The notes beneath the pieces are model-generated. The model worked only from the letters and a program-made list of their open reading frames with translations. It ran no database searches and had not been told where the DNA came from. Both the position numbers and the translations under genes were made by a program. Shown here piece after piece: positions 17,187-25,845 of a stretch of 34,407 nucleotides of DNA. Source of the DNA: Methylovulum sp. (GTDB lineage: Bacteria; Pseudomonadota; Gammaproteobacteria; Methylococcales; Methylomonadaceae); assembly GCA_030689765.1 (NCBI GenBank), contig JAUYEP010000295.1, forward strand, positions 1 to 34,407, in the 5' to 3' direction. Position 1 is the first letter of the stretch. Each line of letters opens with the position of its first letter.

Positions 17187-18299
17187 TTAAGTTGATGCGT
17201 ATGGTCTTGCCTCATATTTATCCAGCATCCCAAGACCCACAGCCACTGCTTTACAGGTAATGGCGCCATCCAACGTATTAACCGCCGTAGCCAGTCCTTT
17301 ATCACGCATTAACGGTTCCTTACCCCTATCTGCAATTTTTAGGATATACGGCAACGTTGCATCCATTAAAGCAATCGTTGACGTTCTGGGATAGGCTCCT
17401 GGCATGTTGGTCACGCAATAATGCACAACACCATGCTTGATAAATATCGGGTTTGAATGTGTTGTCGGTCTTGATGTTTCAATGCAACCGCCCTGGTCGA
17501 TACTGACATCAACGACGACGGAACCTTCAGCCAACGACATTATCATCGCTTCGCTTATGACTTTGGGCGCATGTGCCCCTCGGCAGAGTATTGCGCCAAC
17601 GGCCAAATCGGCATCAAGCAGATGTTCAGTGATATTTTCAGGCGTGGATAAAAAGAACGAGGCTTCCGGCAGCACGGTGCTATGGATTTTTTGCATAAAT
17701 GCCGGATTAATTCCCGCAACAAACACATTTGCCCCCATTCCGCAGGCGACTTGCGCAGCATGCTGCCCAACCACACCATCACCAATAACCACAACCTTAC
17801 CGTGGCGTTTACCCAACACTTTGCCCAATTGTACGCCTTTGCCCTGATTGAACTTAGCCAGATAATAACTGCCCATCAGCGTCGCCATATTGCCGGCAAT
17901 AGCGCTCATCGGCGCAAGGATTGGCAAACGGCCGCGTGAATCTTCCAATGTCTCATAAGCAATCGCTGTTGTATTTTTTTTCAACAATTCCAAAGTAAGG
18001 CCGGGGTCAACACCCGCCAAATGGAAAAAAGTGAACACCATTTGCCGATCCAGATAGTGATATTCGGATGGCGCAGGTTCTTTCACTTTTACAACCAGGT
18101 CTGCAGCCCACGCTTCGGCAGCCGAAACCATTCGGACGCCTGTTTGCCCGTATTGCGCATCGTCAAAACCAGATATTGCGCCCGCATCCATTTCAACAAC
18201 CAGGGAATGTCCCTGCTGGATCAAGTGCGATGCACCGGCAGGCGTTATCGCTACCCTGCCTTCATTGTCTTTTATCTCTTTTGGAACGCCAATTTTCAT
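17187..18299 (-). CDS. ald: Alanine dehydrogenase
   Basis: The 370-residue protein opens MKIGVPKEIKDNEGRVAITP, the alanine dehydrogenase/transhydrogenase signature. The NAD-binding segment is VVVIGDGVVGQHAAQVACGMGA. Near-terminal features (GVVHYCVTNMPGAYPRTST) are characteristic. It converts L-alanine and NAD+ to pyruvate, ammonium and NADH, reversibly, linking carbon and nitrogen metabolism. AGATGAGG precedes the ATG. It lies downstream of sucC-sucD on the same strand with a 60-base gap holding a hairpin, so partial cotranscription is possible. Confidence 0.95.
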   Translation of the reverse strand: MKIGVPKEIKDNEGRVAITPAGASHLIQQGHSLVVEMDAGAISGFDDAQYGQTGVRMVSAAEAWAADLVVKVKEPAPSEYHYLDRQMVFTFFHLAGVDPGLTLELLKKNTTAIAYETLEDSRGRLPILAPMSAIAGNMATLMGSYYLAKFNQGKGVQLGKVLGKRHGKVVVIGDGVVGQHAAQVACGMGANVFVAGINPAFMQKIHSTVLPEASFFLSTPENITEHLLDADLAVGAILCRGAHAPKVISEAMIMSLAEGSVVVDVSIDQGGCIETSRPTTHSNPIFIKHGVVHYCVTNMPGAYPRTSTIALMDATLPYILKIADRGKEPLMRDKGLATAVNTLDGAITCKAVAVGLGMLDKYEARPYAST

Positions 18300-18322
18300 A
18301 ATTACCTCATCTTAGCCAAGTA

Positions 18323-18348
18323 GTAGGGTAAGTCTGTGCATACCCTAC
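18323..18348. repeat. 8-bp hairpin between sucD and ald
   Basis: GTAGGGTA and TACCCTAC are exact inverted copies with a 10-base loop. It could attenuate or stabilise the transcript between the genes, but no T-run follows. Confidence 0.45.
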
Positions 18349-18359
18349 AAGCTGCATTC

Positions 18360-19232
18360 CTACGCGTTAAAACATCCCTTCATTGCCACACCAATATCGG
18401 TAGGCGAACTGACCACCTCTATTCCCGCAGCCTTCAATGCTGCAATTTTGCCTTCCGCCGTACCCTTGCCGCCGATGACAATCGCCCCGGCATGCCCCAT
18501 GCGTTTACCGGCAGGCGCAGTTTGTCCCGCTATATAGGCAACGACAGGTTTGGTGACATGGGCTTTAATGTAATCGGCGGCATCTTCTTCTTCGCCGCCG
18601 CCGATTTCACCAACCATGACGATGCCTTTGGTTTGCCCGTCGTCCTGAAAACGGCGGAGCACATCGACAAAGTTCATGCCGTGTATCGGATCGCCGCCTA
18701 TGCCCACGCAGGTGCTTTGGCCTAAGCCTTGTTGCGTGGTTTGATGCACCGATTCGTAGGTTAATGTGCCGGAACGCGACACGATGCCGATGGAACCGGG
18801 CAAATGGATTTTGCCGGGCATAATGCCGATTTTACATTCGCCGGGCGTGATGACGCCGGGGCAGTTGGGGCCGACCAGTAACGTGCCGGTTCCCGCCATA
18901 GCCGCTTTAACGCGCAACATTTGCAATATCGGTATGCCTTCGGTGATGCAAACGATGAGCTTGATACCGGCATCGACGGCTTCGAGTATCGCATCGGCAG
19001 CGTAAAAAGGCGGCACATAAATGACGCTGGCGGTAGCTCCCGTGGTATTTACAGCCTCCTGTACGGTATTAAAGACCGGCAAGCCCAGATGGGTTTCGCC
19101 GCCGCGTTCCGGCGTGACGCCGCCAACCAATTGTGTGCCGTAGTCCAGCGCTTGCTCTGAATGGAAGGTGCCTTGTTTGCCGGTGAAACCTTGGCAAATC
19201 ACTTTGGTGTTTTTGTCGATTAAAATGCTCAT
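18360..19232 (-). CDS. sucD: Succinate-CoA ligase alpha subunit
   Basis: The 290-residue protein has the CoA-binding N-terminus ([19 protein letters not shown]) and the phosphorylated active-site histidine in RMGHAGAI (His247). With SucC it makes ATP or GTP from succinyl-CoA in the citric acid cycle. The start lies 18 bases after the sucC stop, with AGAGA as ribosome-binding site. In serine-cycle organisms the close relative malate-CoA ligase (mtkAB) must be considered; the sequence alone does not separate the two with certainty. Confidence 0.93.
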   Translation of the reverse strand: MSILIDKNTKVICQGFTGKQGTFHSEQALDYGTQLVGGVTPERGGETHLGLPVFNTVQEAVNTTGATASVIYVPPFYAADAILEAVDAGIKLIVCITEGIPILQMLRVKAAMAGTGTLLVGPNCPGVITPGECKIGIMPGKIHLPGSIGIVSRSGTLTYESVHQTTQQGLGQSTCVGIGGDPIHGMNFVDVLRRFQDDGQTKGIVMVGEIGGGEEEDAADYIKAHVTKPVVAYIAGQTAPAGKRMGHAGAIVIGGKGTAEGKIAALKAAGIEVVSSPTDIGVAMKGCFNA

Positions 19233-19250
19233 ATTATCTCTGCCAATGCC

Positions 19251-20708
19251 TTAGTTAGATTGCTCATCAGTCATATTGATTACTTTTAAAAATTCTTTAT
19301 GAAGCCAGTCATACCTCAAGTCTTCTTTTAGGCCACCGTTTGCTAAATATTCTCCAACTGTTTTACTACCACGATAATTTTCGTATCTTTCCCAAGGTGG
19401 TTCGCCAACTCTCTTAGGATTAAAATCTATCAGCCATTCAATTCTGTCGCCTTTACGAACTAACAGATCTTTGAACATACCAACTTTTTCGGTAGGATCG
19501 TAATCGTAGCTTTGTTCAATGGAGAGAACTGAATCATTCGTTGCTACTGTCTCCGCCAAAGCAACCACTTGTTCTGCCGCGTGTGCCAAATTATCCGCAG
19601 CGTAAATTTTAAGCCCGGTATTGCTCAATAATGCCCGGCCCTCTTCAACATTCGTGCCTTCCAGGCGGACAACCACAGGCACGGCCACATGAATTTGTTC
19701 TATCGCTGCCAAAATGCCTGATGCGATCACATCACATTTGACAATACCGCCGAAAATATTGACCAATACCGCCTTGACGCTGCTGTCAGACAAAATCAGC
19801 TTGAAAGCTTCACAGACTTTTTCGACATTGGTGCCACCACCGACATCAAGAAAATTAGCTGGCAAACCGCCTTTCAACTTGACCAAATCCATCGTTGCCA
19901 TCGCAAGGCCAGCGCCGTTCACCATACAACCGATATTGCCTTCCAGTGTGATGTAATTCAGGCCAAACTGTTGCGCTTCGTTTTCCTTATCATCTTCTTG
20001 CGCCGGGTCTTTCATGGCCAAAATATCAGGATGACTCGCCACGGCGTTATCATCGAAGTTGATTTTCGCGTCCAGCGCCATTAAATCGCCGCTGTCTGTT
20101 TCTATCAGAGGATTGATTTCAATCTGGCTGGCATCCTTGGCTAAAAACAAATCGTACATGCCTTGCATGATGCGGGTTATGGCTTTGTGCTGCGGGCCTT
20201 TGAGGCCTAATGCGTAAGCGACTTTGCGGCATTGATAGCCTTGCAGGCCTGCGGCGGGATGGATCTGCACAGAGATGATCCGTTCAGGCGTTTCGTGGGC
20301 AACGGTTTCAATGTCCATACCGCCCGCTGCCGAAGCGATAAAAATAAGCCGCTCACTGGTCCTGTCCAGCAATAGGCTTAAGTACAACTCGCGTTTAATC
20401 GGATAAATTTTTTCTATCAATAAGGAATTGATCGGTAATCCAGTGCTATCGGTTTGAATCGTAACCAACCGTTCTCCCAGCAGTCCACGGCTAAAGCCAG
20501 TGACTTCAGCCAGCGTTTTAGCCAATTTTACACCACCCACTTTACCTCTCCCGCCGGCATGGACTTGCGCTTTGACGACCCAGCCGTCACCGCCCAATGC
20601 GTCGGCTATTTCAGAGGCTTGCTCTGGTGTTGTTGCCTGTTTTCCTTCAGGCACAGGTATTTCGTAATTGTGAAATAACTGCTTGGCCTGGTATTCATGA
20701 ATATTCAT
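19251..20708 (-). CDS. sucC: Succinate-CoA ligase beta subunit with extra C-terminal tail
   Basis: Residues 1 to about 390 are a standard SucC: MNIHEYQAKQLF start, ATP-grasp domain with KAQVHAGGRGK and EINPLIET, and the ligase domain with NIFGGIVKCDVIA and VVRLEGTNV. The usual protein ends near residue 388; this one goes on to 485. The tail contains RIEWLIDFNPKR, RYENYRGSKTVGEYL and LRYDWLHKEFLKV, and its DNA (19254-19540) is visibly richer in A and T than the body. The origin of the tail is not recognised; the frame is uninterrupted, so this may be a fusion with a foreign reading frame. AGGAG precedes the ATG. The same malate-CoA ligase caveat applies as for sucD. Confidence 0.92.
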   Translation of the reverse strand: MNIHEYQAKQLFHNYEIPVPEGKQATTPEQASEIADALGGDGWVVKAQVHAGGRGKVGGVKLAKTLAEVTGFSRGLLGERLVTIQTDSTGLPINSLLIEKIYPIKRELYLSLLLDRTSERLIFIASAAGGMDIETVAHETPERIISVQIHPAAGLQGYQCRKVAYALGLKGPQHKAITRIMQGMYDLFLAKDASQIEINPLIETDSGDLMALDAKINFDDNAVASHPDILAMKDPAQEDDKENEAQQFGLNYITLEGNIGCMVNGAGLAMATMDLVKLKGGLPANFLDVGGGTNVEKVCEAFKLILSDSSVKAVLVNIFGGIVKCDVIASGILAAIEQIHVAVPVVVRLEGTNVEEGRALLSNTGLKIYAADNLAHAAEQVVALAETVATNDSVLSIEQSYDYDPTEKVGMFKDLLVRKGDRIEWLIDFNPKRVGEPPWERYENYRGSKTVGEYLANGGLKEDLRYDWLHKEFLKVINMTDEQSN

Positions 20709-20774
20709 TGTTTGCTCCTGGTTGATAAGTAGAAACCGATGTGGGTTTCCTTAAGTTTTTGCATCGATGCTATG

Positions 20775-20854
20775 ATGTTTCAATCCACAGCCGACCTCAT
20801 CTGTCGGATGACAAGGCCACCGACAGATAGAGGCCGGTGGATTGCCCCCCCGTG
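20775..20854. repeat. Dispersed hairpin repeat, copy 2
   Basis: It matches 2847-2928 over the whole length with few differences. The inner stem ATCTGTCGG/CCGACAGAT is perfect here, while the outer stem has one A-C mismatch. It lies in the 325-base divergent space between sucC and pilS, so on the minus strand it would be part of the sucC leader or promoter region. Confidence 0.8.
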
Positions 20855-20985
20855 TACCCGCAAGGGGCATCCCCATGACTGCAAGGCTGCTACCGCAGCC
20901 AGCAGCCCTATGAAACGGGGAGGTTTCAGACCAGCAAGGTATTTCGATGAACGACACCTTGATCTGACACCATGATCTGACGGCA
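20855..20985. other. Hairpin-rich intergenic stretch between sucC and pilS
   Basis: Small stems follow one another: GGGG-CAT-CCCC, GGCTGC-TACC-GCAGCC and GAAAC-GGGGAG-GTTTC. After them TGATCTGAC occurs twice (20957-20980). No gene is seen. It could be a structured leader of sucC on the minus strand or part of the repeat next to it. No known riboswitch is recognised. Confidence 0.35.
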
Positions 20986-21033
20986 CGCTGATATTCTAGC
21001 CAAGTCCTTACAAAACGCTATCGTTAAAAACAA

Positions 21034-22662
21034 ATGACCGCAAATACCTCAGAAACTCTCTTTCCCTGCCCTTTTTCGAAAGGTTACGGCATTCCAGCGC
21101 GACAAGCCTGGACTTTGTTGAAGGTTTTTTTAATTTATCGCTTGATCCTTGCCAGCCTGTTCATTGTGTTGCTTTTCCATCGGAGTGATTCGGCTTATCT
21201 GATTCCCCACGTTAACGATTTGTATATCTACAGCAGCCAATGTTATTTGATCCTTACAGTCATCGCGATAATCAGCGTATTCTGGCGGCTCACCGCGTAC
21301 ACCACACAAGCGCAACTGCTTATTTTTACGGACATTATCCTGCTCACCTTGTTAATGCATGCCTGCGGCGGCATTAAAAGCGGCATAGGCATCCTGCTCG
21401 CTGTTTCTATTGCTTCAGGCGGATTATTGATTGGCGGTCTCTGTGCCATGCTGTTTGCCGCGCTTGCCAGCCTGTCGGTGTTGGCCGAACAGATCTTTAC
21501 CAGCCAAACCCAAAACGTTGACACCGCTTCATACACGTATTCCGGCATGTTGGGCGCAACCTTCTTCACCATTGCATTGCTGTCTTATATCCTTGCAAAA
21601 CGCAGTGAAGAAACGTTGCAACTGGCAGACCAACAAAAACAAACCATCGTTAAGCTGGAAGACCTCAATCAATATATCATCCAACATCTGCAATCCGGCA
21701 TCATCATTGTCGACCGGCATCAAGCAGTGCAAATGCTCAATGAAGCGGCTTTACGGCTAGCCGACCTCGTGGCTGCACCACGCCATCTTAGCGATATTTC
21801 CATTCATTTATCAGAGGCTTTTCAACGGTGGCTTACCGATTCCAAACAGGATTCTGTCCTGTTACCCATCCCAAACCAGCCGGAAATTTACAGCCGTTTC
21901 ATGCCCCTCTCAAAAAGCTATGATTTTTATTACATGATTATTCTTGAAGACATTTCGCTTTATAACCAAAGGCTACAGCAAAGCAAACTCGCTTCGTTAG
22001 GGCGGCTGACCGCCAGTATTGCCCATGAAATACGCAATCCATTAGGCGCAATCAGCCATGCCGGGCAGCTGCTCTCTGAAAATCAGGACTTATCGGGTCA
22101 GGATCACCGGCTAACGGTCATCATACAAACGCATTGCAAACGCGTTGACCGTATTATTGAAGACATCCTGCAACTTTCGAGGAGGAGCGATTCCAGACGG
22201 CAAAAAATACACCTGCAATCCTGGCTGGACACCTATCTGAAAGAATTCATAATTGAACATGCGATCACGCCTGGCACATTTGAATTGTTACAAGCCACTG
22301 AACCGCTAGCCGCGTTTATCGACCCCAGCCACTTAAAACAGATCATGGATAATTTGTGCCAAAATGCTTTGAAATATAGCTGTCCTGAACGGGCCCACAT
22401 CGTGTTGCGCAGTTTTATATGGCAGCATTCGCCGTGTATAGAAGTCATCGATAACGGCCCTGGAATCAGTGCGGAACATCTCAAGCATCTTTTTGAGCCC
22501 TTTTTCACAACCTCGTCCAAAGGGACAGGGTTAGGGCTTTATATCTCAAGGGAATTGGCCGAATTAAACCAGGCGAAATTGAGCTATCATTTGACAAATG
22601 ATAAACGGAGCTGCTTTAGGCTCTGTTTAATGGATGCTGAAAAAACCTTGATTGAAATATGA
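21034..22662 (+). CDS. pilS: PilS-like sensor histidine kinase
   Basis: The 542-residue protein has about six N-terminal membrane helices (residues 25-190), a PAS-like segment (YIIQHLQSGIIIVDR), the phospho-acceptor motif SIAHEIRNPLGAISHA and an ATPase domain with DNGPGIS and GTGLGLYISRELAE. It pairs with PilR, whose gene starts 14 bases downstream, and together they control type IV pilin transcription with sigma-54 in Pseudomonas and relatives. The N-terminal membrane block, rather than a periplasmic sensor, is typical of PilS. Confidence 0.9.
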   Translation: MTANTSETLFPCPFSKGYGIPARQAWTLLKVFLIYRLILASLFIVLLFHRSDSAYLIPHVNDLYIYSSQCYLILTVIAIISVFWRLTAYTTQAQLLIFTDIILLTLLMHACGGIKSGIGILLAVSIASGGLLIGGLCAMLFAALASLSVLAEQIFTSQTQNVDTASYTYSGMLGATFFTIALLSYILAKRSEETLQLADQQKQTIVKLEDLNQYIIQHLQSGIIIVDRHQAVQMLNEAALRLADLVAAPRHLSDISIHLSEAFQRWLTDSKQDSVLLPIPNQPEIYSRFMPLSKSYDFYYMIILEDISLYNQRLQQSKLASLGRLTASIAHEIRNPLGAISHAGQLLSENQDLSGQDHRLTVIIQTHCKRVDRIIEDILQLSRRSDSRRQKIHLQSWLDTYLKEFIIEHAITPGTFELLQATEPLAAFIDPSHLKQIMDNLCQNALKYSCPERAHIVLRSFIWQHSPCIEVIDNGPGISAEHLKHLFEPFFTTSSKGTGLGLYISRELAELNQAKLSYHLTNDKRSCFRLCLMDAEKTLIEI

Positions 22663-22676
22663 AGCTTGATTGAATT

Positions 22677-24026
22677 ATGAAAACGCCTGTCGCATTGATT
22701 GTAGATGATGAACCTGATATCCGTGAATTGCTGGAAATCACGCTGAACAGAATGTCGATCCAAACACATTGCGCTGAAAATCTAGCGTCTGCCAACGCAT
22801 TGTTGAAACAGCAACTGTTCGACCTTTGCCTGACGGACATGCGCCTGCCTGATGGCAATGGCTTGGAACTGGTTGATTTTATTCAGGCGATGCCTAGCCC
22901 AATACCTGTTGCTGTCATTACCGCGCATGGCAACATGGATACGGCCATACTTGCGATGAAAAAAGGCGCTTTTGATTTTATCTCCAAACCGGTGGACTTA
23001 TCGGTGTTAAGGCAACTGGTAAGCAATGCGCTAAAACTGTCCCAACCGGCCGATATCCCCGAAAATGACCGGCGGATGCGCCACATACTACTCGGCGAAT
23101 CAATCGCCATGCGGGAAATTCGCTCAAAAATTTCAAAATTGGCGCGTAGCCAGGCACCTGTTTATATCAGCGGAGAATCCGGCTCAGGCAAGGAATTGGT
23201 TGCCCGTCTTATCCACCAGCAAAGCTCACGTAGCGGACAGCCTTTTGTCGCCATTAACTGCGGCGCCATTCCGCATGAGTTGATGGAAAGCGAGTTTTTC
23301 GGCCATAAAAAAGGCAGTTTTTCCGGTGCTGTCAGCGACAAAAAAGGCCTGTTTCAGGCGGCGGAAGGTGGCACGTTATTCCTCGATGAAATCGCCGACC
23401 TGCCGCAATCACTACAGGTTAAATTACTGCGTGCGATACAGGAAAAGAAAATCCGCCCTGTTGGCGAACACCAGGAAATTCCGGTTAATATCCGTCTGCT
23501 TAGTGCGACCCACCGCAACCTTGCCGGTATGGTCCAGGATGGCAGTTTCAGGCAGGATTTATATTACCGTATCAATGTGATTGATCTCCATATCCCCCCC
23601 CTGCGTGAGCGTAGCGCCGATGTTCCGTTACTTATCGAACATACCCTGTCGAAATTGGCAGCCGCCACATCTACGGTTAAACCCAGCTTGTCAACGGGGG
23701 CATTGACAGCGCTGCAACGCTATCATTTTCCGGGCAATGTGCGGGAACTTGAAAATATTCTGGAGCGGGCCCTCGCTTTATATGAGGGCAAACATATTGA
23801 AGTTGACGACTTGAATCTGCCGGTAAATAACAATGGCGCGGTTGGCGTGCCGGACTATGACCCTGCCAAGGGATCACTGGAAGATTATCTGGAAGATATT
23901 GAAAGAAAAGCCATTTCCGTTGCACTGGAAGAAAATAGATGGAACAAGACAGCCGCAGCCAAGCAGTTAGGCCTCTCTTTTAGATCATTTCGCTATCGTT
24001 TGAAGAAACTCAACCTGGATAATTAG
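22677..24026 (+). CDS. pilR: PilR-like sigma-54-dependent response regulator
   Basis: The 449-residue protein has a receiver domain with the acidic pair VDDEPD and phospho-acceptor Asp in LTDMRLPDG, an AAA+ domain with Walker A GESGSGKE and Walker B GGTLFLDEIADL, and a Fis-type helix-turn-helix at the end (NKTAAAKQLGLSFRSFRYRLKKL). The sigma-54 contact loop reads GSFSGA instead of the canonical GAFTGA; Ser at the second position is common in PilR, but the T to S change is notable. Its stop lies one base from the stop of the convergent fleQ gene. Confidence 0.92.
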   Translation: MKTPVALIVDDEPDIRELLEITLNRMSIQTHCAENLASANALLKQQLFDLCLTDMRLPDGNGLELVDFIQAMPSPIPVAVITAHGNMDTAILAMKKGAFDFISKPVDLSVLRQLVSNALKLSQPADIPENDRRMRHILLGESIAMREIRSKISKLARSQAPVYISGESGSGKELVARLIHQQSSRSGQPFVAINCGAIPHELMESEFFGHKKGSFSGAVSDKKGLFQAAEGGTLFLDEIADLPQSLQVKLLRAIQEKKIRPVGEHQEIPVNIRLLSATHRNLAGMVQDGSFRQDLYYRINVIDLHIPPLRERSADVPLLIEHTLSKLAAATSTVKPSLSTGALTALQRYHFPGNVRELENILERALALYEGKHIEVDDLNLPVNNNGAVGVPDYDPAKGSLEDYLEDIERKAISVALEENRWNKTAAAKQLGLSFRSFRYRLKKLNLDN

Positions 24027-24027
24027 C

Positions 24028-25482
24028 CTAACGCGGGAGTTCATACTTGCGCAATTTTTCAACCAGGGTGGTACGGCGCATATTCAGGCGTTTGGCGGCA
24101 TGTGCGACAACGCCATTACATTCCTCCAAGGCCTGACGGATCAAATCAATTTCCATAATATTCAGATATTCCTTCAAATCGATACCCTGCTTCGGTAACT
24201 GTGTTAATCCTGTTGCGCTGTTGCCGATAAATTCTTCTGCTGTTACGGCCAGCGCCCCTTCCAATTCGTCTTCGTCATCATCGGTTTTTGTATTATCAGC
24301 CATACCTTCCGGTACGTTGTAGTTTTGAAATTTTTCCGGCAACCCAGTGACATCGACCAACTCTTTGGGGTAAATGATCGCCAGCCGTTCAATCAAATTA
24401 GCCAATTCCCTGATATTACCCGGCCATTCATGCTGCATCAGCACCGCCATCGCGGCATTGTTCAGCCGCACTGAACCACGGTTTGAGGCCTGCATCCTGG
24501 CGACAAGATCGGCTACCAGCAGCGGTATATCTTCAGGCCGTTCCCTTAAAGGCGGCATCTCGATAGGAAAAACATTCAGGCGATAAAACAGGTCTTCCCT
24601 AAACCGGTGGCTTTTAATCTCGTCTTCGAGAAACCGGTGCGTCGCCGCAACAATCCTGACATCGCAATGTATTGTTTTATTACTGCCCACACGTTCAAAC
24701 GTGCGTTCCTGAAGCACCCGCAATAGTTTGACCTGCATGGTCATGGGCATATCGCCAATTTCGTCAAGGAACAAGGTGCCGCCTTCCGCCATTTCAAAGC
24801 GTCCTTGCCTTGCGCTTAATGCTCCAGTAAACGCGCCTTTTTCATGCCCGAATAATTCGCTTTCGAGTAATTCGCCCGGAATTGCACCGCAATTAATGGG
24901 GACAAACAGTTTTGACCGTCGATTGGAAAGGTCATGTAGCGCTCTGGCGACCACTTCTTTTCCGGTTCCCGACTCGCCCAAAATTAAAACGGTGGCATCT
25001 GATCCGGCAACCTGATGGATCAATTTGCGGACATTGGCAATCGTGCGGCTGTTTCCTTGCAGGCGGTCAATGGCGGAAAAACGCGGCTCATCCCGTGTGC
25101 CTTGATGGATTGGCTGTGGCATCGAGGAATCGGAAAGTTTATCGATGATCCTTTTCAGGTCTGGATAGGTGGCAGGCCATTCGAGAATAGGGAACACCGG
25201 GTCACTAACCGCTGCTGGCATCGGGTGTGTGCTGCTTTTATCAATTAACAAAATGATCGGGGTATTGTGCGCCAGCTCTTCAAACGCCCTGAGTATGGCA
25301 GCCTGTTTAGCGATACCATGACCTAAAAAAATGACCAACAAGGCGTCAAGACTATCAACACGCGCCTCATAATTTAATGAAGTTGCCGTTTCCACCTGAA
25401 ATTCCATAAACTGAAGGACGGTCTCAAGCTGTTGGGATCTTGTCTTATTATCATCAACTAGCAAAATGCGCGACAACACCAT
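24028..25482 (-). CDS. fleQ: FleQ-like sigma-54-dependent flagellar regulator
   Basis: The 484-residue protein has a degenerate receiver domain (ILLVDDNKTRSQQLETVL, without a clear phospho-acceptor Asp at the expected strand, where LLVIFLG is found), an AAA+ domain with GESGTGKE, the canonical loop GAFTGA and Walker B GGTLFLDEIGDMP, and a C-terminal Fis helix-turn-helix ending RLNMRRTTLVEKLRKY. This is the FleQ/FlrA layout: a flagellar master regulator that in Pseudomonas also binds c-di-GMP. A flagellar gene (fliK) lies 363 bases away on the other strand, and two c-di-GMP enzymes lie within the window, which fits. Confidence 0.88.
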   Translation of the reverse strand: MVLSRILLVDDNKTRSQQLETVLQFMEFQVETATSLNYEARVDSLDALLVIFLGHGIAKQAAILRAFEELAHNTPIILLIDKSSTHPMPAAVSDPVFPILEWPATYPDLKRIIDKLSDSSMPQPIHQGTRDEPRFSAIDRLQGNSRTIANVRKLIHQVAGSDATVLILGESGTGKEVVARALHDLSNRRSKLFVPINCGAIPGELLESELFGHEKGAFTGALSARQGRFEMAEGGTLFLDEIGDMPMTMQVKLLRVLQERTFERVGSNKTIHCDVRIVAATHRFLEDEIKSHRFREDLFYRLNVFPIEMPPLRERPEDIPLLVADLVARMQASNRGSVRLNNAAMAVLMQHEWPGNIRELANLIERLAIIYPKELVDVTGLPEKFQNYNVPEGMADNTKTDDDEDELEGALAVTAEEFIGNSATGLTQLPKQGIDLKEYLNIMEIDLIRQALEECNGVVAHAAKRLNMRRTTLVEKLRKYELPR

Positions 25483-25619
25483 ATTTCCACACTAAACACT
25501 CAAAATTAACAGGTAAACCCGACCGCCAATGGCAGCGATTTATTTTCATTACCCCATTATAGTCAATGTACTGATAAAAACCCTAAGCCCAACGTTGCAG
25601 GCCGCCATCGCAAATGTTA

Positions 25620-25693
25620 GCCACCCTATTTTTTTCTTGTAATGGGTGGCATGGAGGATAATATTACGATGTTTAAAGTCCGACGCTTTAAAC
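25620..25693. repeat. Two hairpins between fleQ and fliK
   Basis: GCCACCC (25620-25626) pairs with GGGTGGC (25644-25650), and GTTTAAAG (25671-25678) pairs with CTTTAAAC (25686-25693). The second ends inside the target duplication of the adjacent MITE, so it was part of the insertion site. The rest of the 363-base space shows no gene. Confidence 0.45.
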
Positions 25694-25698
25694 CAAAC

Positions 25699-25818
25699 GT
25701 AACTATTCAGTCCCCCTCTTTGGAAAAGAGGGGTTAGGGGAGATTTTATTAGATACGCCCCCTCGCGTTGCTCTCCCCCTCAACCCCCCTTTTTCAAAGG
25801 GGGGAGGTGAATACTTAC
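25699..25818. mobile_element. IS66-like MITE, copy D
   Basis: The 120-bp element starts GTAACTATTCAGTCCCCC and ends GGTGAATACTTAC. The exact duplication AACCAAAC flanks it at 25691-25698 and 25819-25826. It sits 27 bases before the fliK start codon, so it separates the fliK ribosome-binding site from any upstream promoter. Confidence 0.95.
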
Positions 25819-25845
25819 AACCAAACAACTTTCCGGGAGGATTTC

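Noticed and set aside
25640-25665. Sigma-54 promoter before fliK (GGGTGGCATGGA)
   Set aside because: The -24-like GG is present but no GC element stands at the required spacing.
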